NCBI GenBank assembly: GCA_022825825.1
Contig: JAJDWA010000071.1
Location: 1-64,000 of the forward strand
Direction of reading: 5' to 3'
Source of the DNA: Candidatus Poribacteria bacterium
GTDB taxonomy: Bacteria > Poribacteria > WGA-4E > WGA-3G
DNA length: 64,000 bases
Both the position numbers and the translations under genes were made by a program. This document shows positions 1 through 7,150 of this stretch, in pieces. The notes beneath the pieces are model-generated. The model saw only the letters and a program-made list of their open reading frames with translations. It was not told the origin of the DNA and did no database searches. Every line of letters begins with the position of its first letter. Positions within the stretch are counted from its first letter, which is position 1.

Positions 1-44
1 TCAATTAAAGAGTCATGTTTCAAATCTACACGACTAATTCTCAT
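1..44 (-). CDS. possible 5' end of a further gene, cut by the window edge
   Basis: An ATG at 44 on the minus strand opens a frame that runs off the window start with no stop. It overlaps the last 11 bases of the preceding small gene, and an AGGA lies 7 bases upstream, as in translationally coupled operons. Only 14 codons are visible, so no family can be named. It could equally be a chance frame. Confidence 0.3.
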   Translation of the reverse strand, partial: MRISRVDLKHDSLI

Positions 45-270
45 CCTGTCTTCCTAATGTATTACTGCATATTTCAAGTATTTCAAGATTCTCAGCAGTA
101 GCAACTGCTTCTATATCTAAATCATCGCTTAATCCTACTAGATGATAATATAATAATCCTATTTGCAATGGAGTTCCAGTTAGTTCCACACCATCTAAAC
201 TGCAATGCAACTCTGAATCAGAATAATTATTAAATATTGTTCCTGAGAGTTTCAATGTTACTTTTTCCAT
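34..270 (-). CDS. small protein of unknown function (78 aa)
   Basis: I do not recognise this protein. The ATG at 270 has a strong AGGAGGT site 8 bases upstream, which argues that it is translated. It is acidic, with no signal peptide or membrane segment, and has two cysteines (residues 23 and 68). It lies about 50 bases behind another small gene on the same strand and probably shares its transcript from the promoter at 561-589. The ATG of a possible third gene overlaps its stop, suggesting a compact operon that continues beyond the window. No function is proposed. Confidence 0.55.
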   Translation of the reverse strand: MEKVTLKLSGTIFNNYSDSELHCSLDGVELTGTPLQIGLLYYHLVGLSDDLDIEAVATAENLEILEICSNTLGRQDEN

Positions 271-319
271 ACTTATGACCTCCTGGTTGATTATTTTTAA
301 CCTTATTTCGGGACATTAT

Positions 320-529
320 CTACAAGTCCGTTATCCCTAAGATGATATAGGCACCTTTAACAAGTGTGTTATTGTCAGCGTAGTCCTGAGGCACATTTGA
401 TATACCCAAACACTCCCGAATTGCACCTGCATGCAAACGTCCTTCATTTTGAGTCTCATGCAATACCTTCAATATCGCTTCTTCAAAAAAATGTAAGCCG
501 AGTTTAGCTTTTTCTAATTTTGTGAGCAT
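320..529 (-). CDS. small protein of unknown function (69 aa)
   Basis: The frame sits directly downstream of a near-consensus promoter (561-589), with about 25 bases of expected leader, and heads the small operon. No strong ribosome binding site is visible. The sequence is helical and charged at the N-terminus (residues 1-30), followed by a short segment around GAIRECLGIS that could be a helix-turn-helix-like hairpin, but that is only an impression. No signal peptide or transmembrane helix is present. It may be a small regulator; family unknown. Confidence 0.5.
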   Translation of the reverse strand: MLTKLEKAKLGLHFFEEAILKVLHETQNEGRLHAGAIRECLGISNVPQDYADNNTLVKGAYIILGITDL

Positions 530-560
530 ATGTAATTGTTTCAGGTTATAGATTTAAGAG

Positions 561-589
561 AGTATACTACAGTAAAATTACAAAGTCAA
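561..589 (-). promoter_or_regulatory. sigma-70-type promoter for the small-gene operon
   Basis: Reading the minus strand, TTGACT (589-584) is followed after exactly 17 bases by TATACT (566-561). The expected start is near 554, about 25 bases before the ATG at 529. Confidence 0.65.
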
Positions 590-893
590 GTAATTCTGAT
601 TGATATTATACTTGTCGTAAATCAAGTTGCTACATCCGTTTGATGATTGACTTTTGCAAGAGTCCAGTAAATCAAGAATATTTGCCCAGCGCAGTTTAAA
701 GTGTAATATAGAATAAACCATATATCATTATCAATATTGGCAGAGGTTTATTTTATATGTAAGAAGGATGCCTATAATCTAACATAAGTTCAACAATTGA
801 ATCCGAATATAAATATAGACGTAAGGAATCAACACCGAATGCGCTTATGGTATCCATCTGGATAGAGCTTTCTCTACCCAACTTACGAGCTAT
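590..893. other. intergenic region, nothing recognised
   Basis: AT-rich sequence between the operon promoter and the 3' end of the WD40 gene. I see no convincing gene, tRNA, repeat or strong terminator hairpin here. Confidence 0.5.
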
Positions 894-2879
894 CTAATCC
901 ACTGGTTCAGACGTTAGTTCCCACAGCAGCAAAGTGCCGTCACGACTCCCGCTTGCGAGGGTCTTGCCGTCCGGACTGAAGACAACTGTATAAACCATCC
1001 TTGAATGTCCTTTCAACGTTCTAAGGTGTGTGCCTGTTTGCACATCCCATAATCGCACATCAGTGTCTCTACTTGTACTGGCGAGTGTTTTACCATCTGG
1101 ACTGAATACAACGCACCATACACCATCTGTATGTCCTGTAAGTGTGCGAATATATTCTCCAGTCTGCACATCCCAAAAACGTATCGTTTTGTCATCACTC
1201 GAATATGCGAGAATCTTGCCATCCGGGCTGAACACAGCACTAAATACCGACTTTGTATGCTCATCCAATGTCCGCATAAGTGTGCCAGTCTGTACATCCC
1301 AAAAACGTATCGTTTTGTCATCACTTGAACTCACAAGAGTCTTGCCATCCGGACTGAAAACTACGTTATTTATATTTTCCCTATGATCTGTCAATGTCAA
1401 TAGAAGTTTTCCCGTCGCTACATCCCACAAACGCACATCAGTGTCTGCACTTCCAGTTACAAGAGTCTTGCCATCCGGACTGAATGCTACACACCTGACC
1501 AAGTCACGATGCTCTGTCAGTATGTGTAGAGATGTGCCTGTCTTCACATCCCATAAGCGCGCTGTTCTATCCCAACTTGCAGTTGCGAGGGTCTTGCCAT
1601 CCTGACTAAACACGAGGTCTACGACATCAGCCTTATGCTCTTTAAGTCGATGAAGTACTTCATCGGTTTGTGTATCCCACAAAGGTACAGTTTCATCCCA
1701 ACCAGAACACGCCAACAAAGATCCATCCGGACTGAACTCAATACTCCTAACACAGAAGGCATGATCTGCGATTGTCTGACGACATGTCCCTGTTTGCACA
1801 TCCCACAAACGCACGGTGCTGTCACCACTCCCAGTTACCAATTTAGACCCATCCGGACTAAACACAAGACTGGTAACTTTCCTCGTATGCCCCTTTAGTA
1901 ACTGAAGCGGTGCCCCTGTCCGTGCGTCCCACAAACGCAGGTCTGTGTCAAAGTCCATTGCAGTACTGACAAGAATTTCGCCATCTGGACTAAATAGGAC
2001 GTTTGTAACCCTTCCCGTATGTCCTGTAAGTGTGTTAAGAGATTCGCCTGTTTGTACATTCCACAGACGAATGGTTTTGTCCATACTCGAACTTGCAAGT
2101 GTCTTTCCATCTGGACTAAACGATACTCTACTAACAGCAGCTGTGTGTTCTGTAAGCGTCCGAAGGAGTGCCCCGGTTTGCATATCCCACAAACGCACGG
2201 TAGCGTCCCAACTAGAACTTGCCAATGTAAACTCATCTGGACTGAACACAACATAATTAACCCTATCCGTATGACCTGTAAGCGTACGAATAATTTCATT
2301 TGTTTGCACATCCCACAGACAGATAGCATTGTCATCACCTGCACTTGCCAATAAAGACCCACTCGGACTGAAGGCAACATTATTGATACGACATGCATGC
2401 GCTTCCAACGTCTGGATATGTGTTCCAGTTTGCACATCCCACAAACGTATGGTCCTGTCACCACTTGCACTTGCCAATATAGCCCCGTCTGGACTGAAAG
2501 ATGCGGTAGTGACATCAAGTGTATGTCCTGTGAGTAGGTTAAGTTCTTTTGTCGTCTGTGCGTCGTATAACCAAATCCCAATGGCACTTGCTACCGCAAA
2601 ACATTTTCCATCAGGGGAGTACGCTATTTCAGGTGGATCTAATACATCACTTACCCTGCCTTTCCCGAGGCGTGCTTTCACACCTTTGGGCAGATTCCAT
2701 TGTGTGTAATCTTGGGAAACGGGGTCTGAGTCTAAAGTATGTAATGCAATAGACAAATCAACGGTCCGAATGTCTTTTTGGCATTCCCCCAAATCAACGG
2801 TATGAATGCCATTAAGGCATTCCCCCAAATCAACGGTATGAATGCCTTTTTGGCATTCCCCGGGCAGTGTTTTTTTCAT
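894..2879 (-). CDS. WD40 repeat protein, 14 blades, repeat-derived N-terminus
   Basis: After a 12-residue tandem repeat (residues 7-42) and a short linker, the protein holds fourteen consecutive WD40 units. Each is about 42 residues with the pattern FSPDG, then LAS, then RLWDVQTG, then GHT. Fourteen units suit two seven-bladed propellers, i.e. a protein-binding scaffold; no enzymatic domain is present. The related protein at 55788-58079 starts with a signal peptide and then a matching stretch (there DYTRWELPEG, here DYTQWNLPKG), so here the export signal appears to have been lost or replaced by repeat-coded sequence. It lies 32 bases behind the exchanger gene, in the same direction. The start at 2879 is the only ATG before the repeats; ribosome binding site unclear. 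Fold certain, role unknown. Confidence 0.85.
   Translation of the reverse strand: MKKTLPGECQKGIHTVDLGECLNGIHTVDLGECQKDIRTVDLSIALHTLDSDPVSQDYTQWNLPKGVKARLGKGRVSDVLDPPEIAYSPDGKCFAVASAIGIWLYDAQTTKELNLLTGHTLDVTTASFSPDGAILASASGDRTIRLWDVQTGTHIQTLEAHACRINNVAFSPSGSLLASAGDDNAICLWDVQTNEIIRTLTGHTDRVNYVVFSPDEFTLASSSWDATVRLWDMQTGALLRTLTEHTAAVSRVSFSPDGKTLASSSMDKTIRLWNVQTGESLNTLTGHTGRVTNVLFSPDGEILVSTAMDFDTDLRLWDARTGAPLQLLKGHTRKVTSLVFSPDGSKLVTGSGDSTVRLWDVQTGTCRQTIADHAFCVRSIEFSPDGSLLACSGWDETVPLWDTQTDEVLHRLKEHKADVVDLVFSQDGKTLATASWDRTARLWDVKTGTSLHILTEHRDLVRCVAFSPDGKTLVTGSADTDVRLWDVATGKLLLTLTDHRENINNVVFSPDGKTLVSSSDDKTIRFWDVQTGTLMRTLDEHTKSVFSAVFSPDGKILAYSSDDKTIRFWDVQTGEYIRTLTGHTDGVWCVVFSPDGKTLASTSRDTDVRLWDVQTGTHLRTLKGHSRMVYTVVFSPDGKTLASGSRDGTLLLWELTSEPVD
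2754..2861 (-). repeat. three tandem copies of a 36-bp palindromic repeat inside the WD40 gene
   Basis: Units at 2754-2789, 2790-2825 and 2826-2861 share the start CAAATCAACGG and the end GGCATTCCCC. In the second and third copies GAATGCC pairs with GGCATTC to form a hairpin. The unit is 36 bp, a multiple of three, so it is translated in frame as 12-residue repeats such as GECQKGIHTVDL. A diverged non-coding copy lies at 44303-44362. Confidence 0.85.
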
Positions 2880-2911
2880 TATGAAGTTTATCCTTAAATT
2901 GACGCAAATTT

Positions 2912-3949
2912 CTAATGCATATCTACAGAAAAAATATAACTGAGAATTGTGACCAAAATATATGTTCCAACCAACACCACACCAAACGGACGTTTCAATT
3001 GACTCCCCGACACGAAAATCCCAATTCGAAAAACAATTAAAATAAATACCATTGCTGGAAACAGGAATTGGAAAAATTTACCAGATGCTTGTAAACCGGA
3101 TGGCGTGGCAGCCGCCGATACACCCGCAACAAATAGCACATTTAGTATATCCGCACCGATTATATTGCCAACTGCTAACTCACCATGTCCGCGCCGAACT
3201 GCTGTTAACGCTGTTACAAGCTCTGGTAGCGATGTGCCAAAAGCGACGAGCGTTGCTGCAATGATTTCCTCTGGCACGTTAAATCTAATTGCAAGCGTCT
3301 TTACAGTTGGGATGAGGATTTGTGCGGAAATAACAACAATTGCAATTGCCCCAATGAGTGTAAGCAGTGTAACAAATGTCCTAGATCCTTCCGGTTCTGT
3401 TTCTTCATCGTGTTCGGAGGTAGGTGTAATTGAACCTGCCCACCGAATAGACTGCCACACATACAATCCTAATAGAATCACGAAAATAATGCCTATGTAT
3501 TGTTGGAGCGTGCCGCCTTCACTAAAGACTTTTGCTGGAGATGACCATGGAAAACAAGCTAGGACCATGAGTATTCCAGCACTGACCTGAACATTGGACA
3601 ACCGCGATGCCAATTGACGGTTAAAAGATAGTGGTGCAATTAACGATGCTAAACCGAGAATAAGTCCTGTGTCACAAATAATTGAACCGACTGCGTTTCC
3701 GAGTGCGAGTCCCGGTTCTCCTTGGACTGCAGACAACACAGAGACCGCTGCTTCGGGCGTAGTTGTGCCGATGCTCACGATTGTTGCCCCGATAACCGCT
3801 TTCCCTAAACCCCATCGAGTTGAAAGTGTTACCGCGTCATCTACCAGCCGATCTGCTCCTTTGCTAAGCGTGTAAAGCATCACTGCAATAATAAGAAAAA
3901 GGGCTACACTCGGTAACCCTTCAATAAGATGTTCAATCCACTGTTCCAT
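2912..3949 (-). CDS. Na+/Ca2+ exchanger family membrane protein (CaCA, YrbG-like)
   Basis: A 345-aa polytopic membrane protein with the two inverted alpha-repeats of the cation/Ca2+ exchanger superfamily. The first includes IGTTTPEAAVSV and GNAVGSIICD, the second AFGTSLPELVTA and GNIIGADILN. These repeats carry the acidic and asparagine residues that bind the ion in this family. About ten transmembrane helices are expected, with a charged loop (EHDEETEPEG, around residue 180) between the halves. The likely role is Ca2+ (or Mg2+) extrusion driven by Na+. The WD40 gene follows after 32 bases, probably on the same transcript. A promoter lies at 3992-4020. Exact ion specificity cannot be read from sequence. 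Confidence 0.9.
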   Translation of the reverse strand: MEQWIEHLIEGLPSVALFLIIAVMLYTLSKGADRLVDDAVTLSTRWGLGKAVIGATIVSIGTTTPEAAVSVLSAVQGEPGLALGNAVGSIICDTGLILGLASLIAPLSFNRQLASRLSNVQVSAGILMVLACFPWSSPAKVFSEGGTLQQYIGIIFVILLGLYVWQSIRWAGSITPTSEHDEETEPEGSRTFVTLLTLIGAIAIVVISAQILIPTVKTLAIRFNVPEEIIAATLVAFGTSLPELVTALTAVRRGHGELAVGNIIGADILNVLFVAGVSAAATPSGLQASGKFFQFLFPAMVFILIVFRIGIFVSGSQLKRPFGVVLVGTYILVTILSYIFSVDMH

Positions 3950-3991
3950 AAACTATTACTGTACCTTCCAATTTGATATTTTTGTAGACAT

Positions 3992-4020
3992 AGATTATCA
4001 TATACTTTCAGCAAAGTCAA
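3992..4020 (-). promoter_or_regulatory. promoter upstream of the exchanger gene
   Basis: Minus strand: TTGACT (4020-4015), 17-base spacer, TAATCT (3997-3992). It lies back to back with the plus-strand promoter proposed for the small RNA at 4093. Confidence 0.5.
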
Positions 4021-4049
4021 ACAAATTGGTATTTGACCAAGATATTTAC

Positions 4050-4079
4050 TTGATATTGTGGAGGCGAACATGGTATCCT
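4050..4079 (+). promoter_or_regulatory. candidate promoter of the tmRNA-like RNA
   Basis: TTGATA (4050-4055) and TATCCT (4074-4079) are 18 bases apart. The expected start near 4086 would leave a 6-7 base leader before the mature 5' end at 4093, as is usual for RNAs trimmed by RNase P. Confidence 0.4.
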
Positions 4080-4092
4080 TATATGCAAATAT

Positions 4093-4175
4093 GGGGGTGA
4101 ATGGATTCGACGATGGGCGAAAGCGTGGTTGCTTTCATTTTCCATCGGAAGTGGGTTCAATTCCCACCACCTCCA
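4093..4175 (+). ncRNA. tmRNA-like RNA: tRNA-like domain only, mRNA-like domain absent
   Basis: This 83-nt segment has every mark of the tRNA-like domain of transfer-messenger RNA. A 7-bp acceptor stem joins 4093-4099 to 4168-4174, with G-U at the third pair (4095/4172), the alanine identity element. The invariant GGATTCGAC is at 4103-4111. A perfect T arm has stem 4151-4155/4163-4167 and loop TTCAATT, preceded by CGGA. A is the discriminator (4175); CCA is not encoded. A normal tmRNA has about 250 more bases between these halves, with tag frame and pseudoknots. Here they are joined by one hairpin: 4112-4116 with 4142-4146, then 4119-4124 with 4131-4136, loop GTGGTT. There is no D stem and no 7-base anticodon loop, so it is not a tRNA. 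All helices pair perfectly, which speaks against simple decay. It may be a minimal ssrA relative or a neatly deleted remnant. Confidence 0.75.
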
Positions 4176-4195
4176 TTTAGGCTATTTCTCACACT

Positions 4196-5827
4196 TCAAC
4201 TGATCGCTTCCCTCGCTTCCAGGACCTTCGCAACAACTGTTTTCACATCTTCTTCATCAACAAACGGGGATAGGATAAACGATTTTAAAGCGACAATCGG
4301 TTCTCCATAAGCGGTTTTACGGTAACAGTCAGTAGTAGAGATAAAGACACCTCGACCTTCCATCGCTTCAGAATTCACGTATTCAAAAATTTCTCGGTTA
4401 TAGGCGTTGTGCACAATCAAACTGTCCCGATAGGTGACATCCTCGAATTCCTGACGTTTGATTTCAAAGGTGTCCACACCAACTGGATAAGCGCGAAATA
4501 GGGTAACGGTGCCGAAATTTCCTCGGTTTAGGACAGTTGTTCCTTCATGCCCTTCCAGATGTTCGCGTAGAAGTTGCGTCATTTCAACGATATGTCCAAG
4601 AATAGCGCGCAATCCTTCCTCTCCGAACAATTTCAGATTGGCAAGTGCAGCAAGTGGTCCTGTTCCCGCTCTTGAAGTTTCAAGCGTGAACATACCGGGA
4701 CGATACTGTCCAAAGTGATAGAGATAAGGCATCTGTTCAGGAGTCCGTTTCAACAAATCCAAATCAGTCTGATTTTTTACGAGGATGAGACTTGAAATAT
4801 AAGGCGCGAAACCCGTTTTGTGGAAGTCAATACCAACCGAATCCGCAAGGGAAAGGTGTCGGATTCGCCTACAGGCGCCTGCAATAGCACGGATAGTGCG
4901 CGGACGGAAACCTAAAGGATTCTGCTCAAAATCGTAGTCGTTAAAAACAGACCATGCCCATCCGATGACTGCATCAGCGTGAATATGTGGTTGATAGTCA
5001 AGTTCAAATTCATCAACAAGCGTGTCCCGTAAATCTACGATGGACTTTAAATTATCTAAACCGAACGCGTCTGTAGTCCCCAACGTAGCAATTATGCAGG
5101 CAATCCTTTTGCCATTTGTGAGTGCATTGCGTAGTTTTTCCTCAAGTTGCTTGAGGTCAATTTCATTTTCCGGTGTTGTCGGAATAGTAATTAGATTGTT
5201 CGTGCCTATTCCGAGCCATCCCGTAATGTTTGCAGCACAGTAATGACCAGTGTCTGACACAAAAACGACAGCGTCTTCGGATGTCCCTTTTTGCATTGTT
5301 TCTGGACATGCTTTTTCTAATCCGATTTTTACCCCATAGAGTGTCGTTCCTGTACCACCAAAGGTGAACACACCACTCGCCTGTTCCGTATCATATCCGA
5401 TCAATTGTGATGTCATCGCAACAACTTCAACTTCAGCTAACGCAACGAGCCGACTAAATTCATCCCAGGCAAGGTTAGGGTTGTGTAAAGAAGTAAGAAG
5501 GACTCCTATCAGACTCGGAATTGTCGTTGGTGCTATAACATTCTGCTGCGTGCGAGGATGTCCGAAGATGGTCATACCTTCAAGATAACTGACAAGGTCC
5601 TTAGTTACTGCCTCTACCGATGACATGGTATCCGGTAACTTTGTCTGTTTTGCTGCATCAAAATCACCATGAATGATAGAACCGAGGAACGGCAGATGTG
5701 TTTTGAGTGCGTCTACCTGGTCCAAGGCGCGCATCATAGAATGCACAAAGTAGGAGTCATGTATGGTATCAGATACTGGTTGCGGGAAAGCAAGTCTTAT
5801 TTTTTCTAAAATGTTTCGGTATGTCAT
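4196..5827 (-). CDS. PLP-dependent group II decarboxylase family protein
   Basis: A 543-aa member of the pyridoxal-phosphate decarboxylases that act on glutamate, tyrosine, tryptophan or aspartate. Lys337 in DFHKTG is the expected Schiff-base lysine (usual motif D-x-H-K). Asp285 in HADAVIGW should bind the pyridine nitrogen, and His195 in SDTGHYCAAN should stack on the ring. GGTGTTLYG (158-166) matches the phosphate-binding segment. It is cytosolic with no signal peptide. The substrate cannot be decided; length is slightly above bacterial glutamate decarboxylase, and the active-site sequence is not typical GadB. It stands alone, convergent with the small RNA at 4093. The start at 5827 has no strong ribosome binding site. 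Confidence 0.85.
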   Translation of the reverse strand: MTYRNILEKIRLAFPQPVSDTIHDSYFVHSMMRALDQVDALKTHLPFLGSIIHGDFDAAKQTKLPDTMSSVEAVTKDLVSYLEGMTIFGHPRTQQNVIAPTTIPSLIGVLLTSLHNPNLAWDEFSRLVALAEVEVVAMTSQLIGYDTEQASGVFTFGGTGTTLYGVKIGLEKACPETMQKGTSEDAVVFVSDTGHYCAANITGWLGIGTNNLITIPTTPENEIDLKQLEEKLRNALTNGKRIACIIATLGTTDAFGLDNLKSIVDLRDTLVDEFELDYQPHIHADAVIGWAWSVFNDYDFEQNPLGFRPRTIRAIAGACRRIRHLSLADSVGIDFHKTGFAPYISSLILVKNQTDLDLLKRTPEQMPYLYHFGQYRPGMFTLETSRAGTGPLAALANLKLFGEEGLRAILGHIVEMTQLLREHLEGHEGTTVLNRGNFGTVTLFRAYPVGVDTFEIKRQEFEDVTYRDSLIVHNAYNREIFEYVNSEAMEGRGVFISTTDCYRKTAYGEPIVALKSFILSPFVDEEDVKTVVAKVLEAREAIS

Positions 5828-6113
5828 TTTTACTCTAAAGTGAAGTGTATTTCTACAGATACTTGGTTAACAAAATATGTTTTGTGGATAGGATTGGGGT
5901 TTATAGATATGCAAAGACGTATCTGTGTTTTATGTTAAATATGATAACACTTACTTCACGGATTTTCAATGTGATTTGAGAATGAGATATTGTAATCAAT
6001 AGACTTTTGATTTGATTCTTAGAAATGATCTTGATAGGATATCGCACAAGAAGTGTGGTTACCTCAGAGTAGTGACAAGGAGGGTGCTCTATCATGCCTA
6101 CGTCGCATCAGTC

Positions 6114-7133
6114 CTATGCTGAATCACCAACGTCCGCGTCTAGTAATTCGCGACATTCTTTCAGGTGGGAACTTGCTGCCGTATGTAAAGTAAAAAAATT
6201 TCGCTTAAAAACACCGTTCGACTTGAACATATCAAAACCTCGCTCCACATTGATTATGCCATGTTGTGTCTCTAAATGTCTCGCGTGAAAAATATCATCA
6301 GGATCACTCTTTACAAACAACTCTATCGGCCAAGGAAATTGGTTTTCCAACGGCTCTATGAGTTCCCGCTTGATTTTTCGGTACTTCTCTTTATTTAGCT
6401 CTAACTTGCTTTCTTTTGCATGATCTGTCTCATCATCCCGGATCCGTTCAGCGCTACAAGTGTATATTTTTACATCTCCAAATCCTTGTTGAGAAGCAAA
6501 AAATCCGCGATCTTTCCAAAGAGATAAAATATACTCAATGCCTTTTCGGAAACGACTTGTATTGTTTCCCTTTCCAATCTGTGGATCATAAAATCGTAAC
6601 CATTTTGAGAAACGGATCGAGTGAATGATGAGATTATCTACATCAGTTTTTGGCAACGTGTCTATTGGTCCAATTCGGTTCTCGTACCTCTGTCGGGCTT
6701 TCTCAAAATCGCTATTGCGGTAGTCGGATAATAGGATGATACTTGCATCGAACTTTTGTGCAGATTTTAGTGTTTTCAGACTATTGTCACCAACGATCAA
6801 TGCATCGGTTTGGGTATCTATTTTCAATTGATATGCTAAATCTAAAAGGTTGGACGGTGACGTAACATTTGACGAGGTTGTAATTGCTATGATTCGTTTT
6901 GTTTTCTTTTTTAGTAAGATTTCTTCAATCTTGATTTGCAATTGTTGTCTGTATTTGATTGGAAGGGATGTAATCCGATCAATTATGGCATTTTGTATTC
7001 TTTTTCCTGAGTCAACAATAAGTAAACCGTTTCTTTCAATACCCCTTAAGAAATCTTCTGCTTGTATCCTATAAACCGTATCAAAATAACTTACATCAAA
7101 CGCGGAAGGATCAGGGACTGCACTAATCAACAT
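6114..7133 (-). CDS. putative effector with C-terminal MIT_C/PLD-like domain, partner of the ATPase
   Basis: This 339-aa protein follows the ATPase gene by 17 bases, and its ATG has a GGAG site, so the two form an operon. The C-terminal half (about 172-303) resembles the phospholipase D-like domain known from MITD1 (MIT_C). It has LRFYDPQIG (179-187), a strand ending VKIYTCSAE, and then an H-A-R (283-285), G and ERGFDMF (297-303) series that parallels H-D-R and G-R-G-L-D-x-F of that family. The N-terminal half has alternating hydrophobic strands and acidic residues (LLIVDSG, ALIVGDN, IILLSDY), like a small alpha/beta domain, possibly nuclease-like; this part is guesswork. Tight pairing with an OLD/DUF3696-type ATPase suggests a defence or stress module. 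Confidence 0.55.
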   Translation of the reverse strand: MLISAVPDPSAFDVSYFDTVYRIQAEDFLRGIERNGLLIVDSGKRIQNAIIDRITSLPIKYRQQLQIKIEEILLKKKTKRIIAITTSSNVTSPSNLLDLAYQLKIDTQTDALIVGDNSLKTLKSAQKFDASIILLSDYRNSDFEKARQRYENRIGPIDTLPKTDVDNLIIHSIRFSKWLRFYDPQIGKGNNTSRFRKGIEYILSLWKDRGFFASQQGFGDVKIYTCSAERIRDDETDHAKESKLELNKEKYRKIKRELIEPLENQFPWPIELFVKSDPDDIFHARHLETQHGIINVERGFDMFKSNGVFKRNFFTLHTAASSHLKECRELLDADVGDSA

Positions 7134-7150
7134 TTATGCAACTCCTTACA

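Noticed and set aside
34..529. Classical toxin-antitoxin pair from the two small genes
   Set aside because: Neither protein shows a recognisable toxin or DNA-binding antitoxin motif, and a third gene seems to continue the operon.
1030..2752. Several long plus-strand frames opposite the WD40 gene
   Set aside because: They are mirror frames created by the 126-bp repeat period of the WD40 units, with no start sites.
2754..2861. CRISPR array
   Set aside because: Three units are directly adjacent with no spacers, are palindromic and lie in a coding frame.
4093..4175. Ordinary tRNA-Ala gene
   Set aside because: There is no D stem, the central hairpin has a six-base loop and internal bulges instead of an anticodon arm, and GGATTCGAC plus CGGA before the T arm are tmRNA signatures.
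5901..6095. 64-aa minus-strand frame between the ATPase module and the decarboxylase
   Set aside because: No ribosome binding site and no recognisable sequence; the spacer 5828-6113 appears empty.
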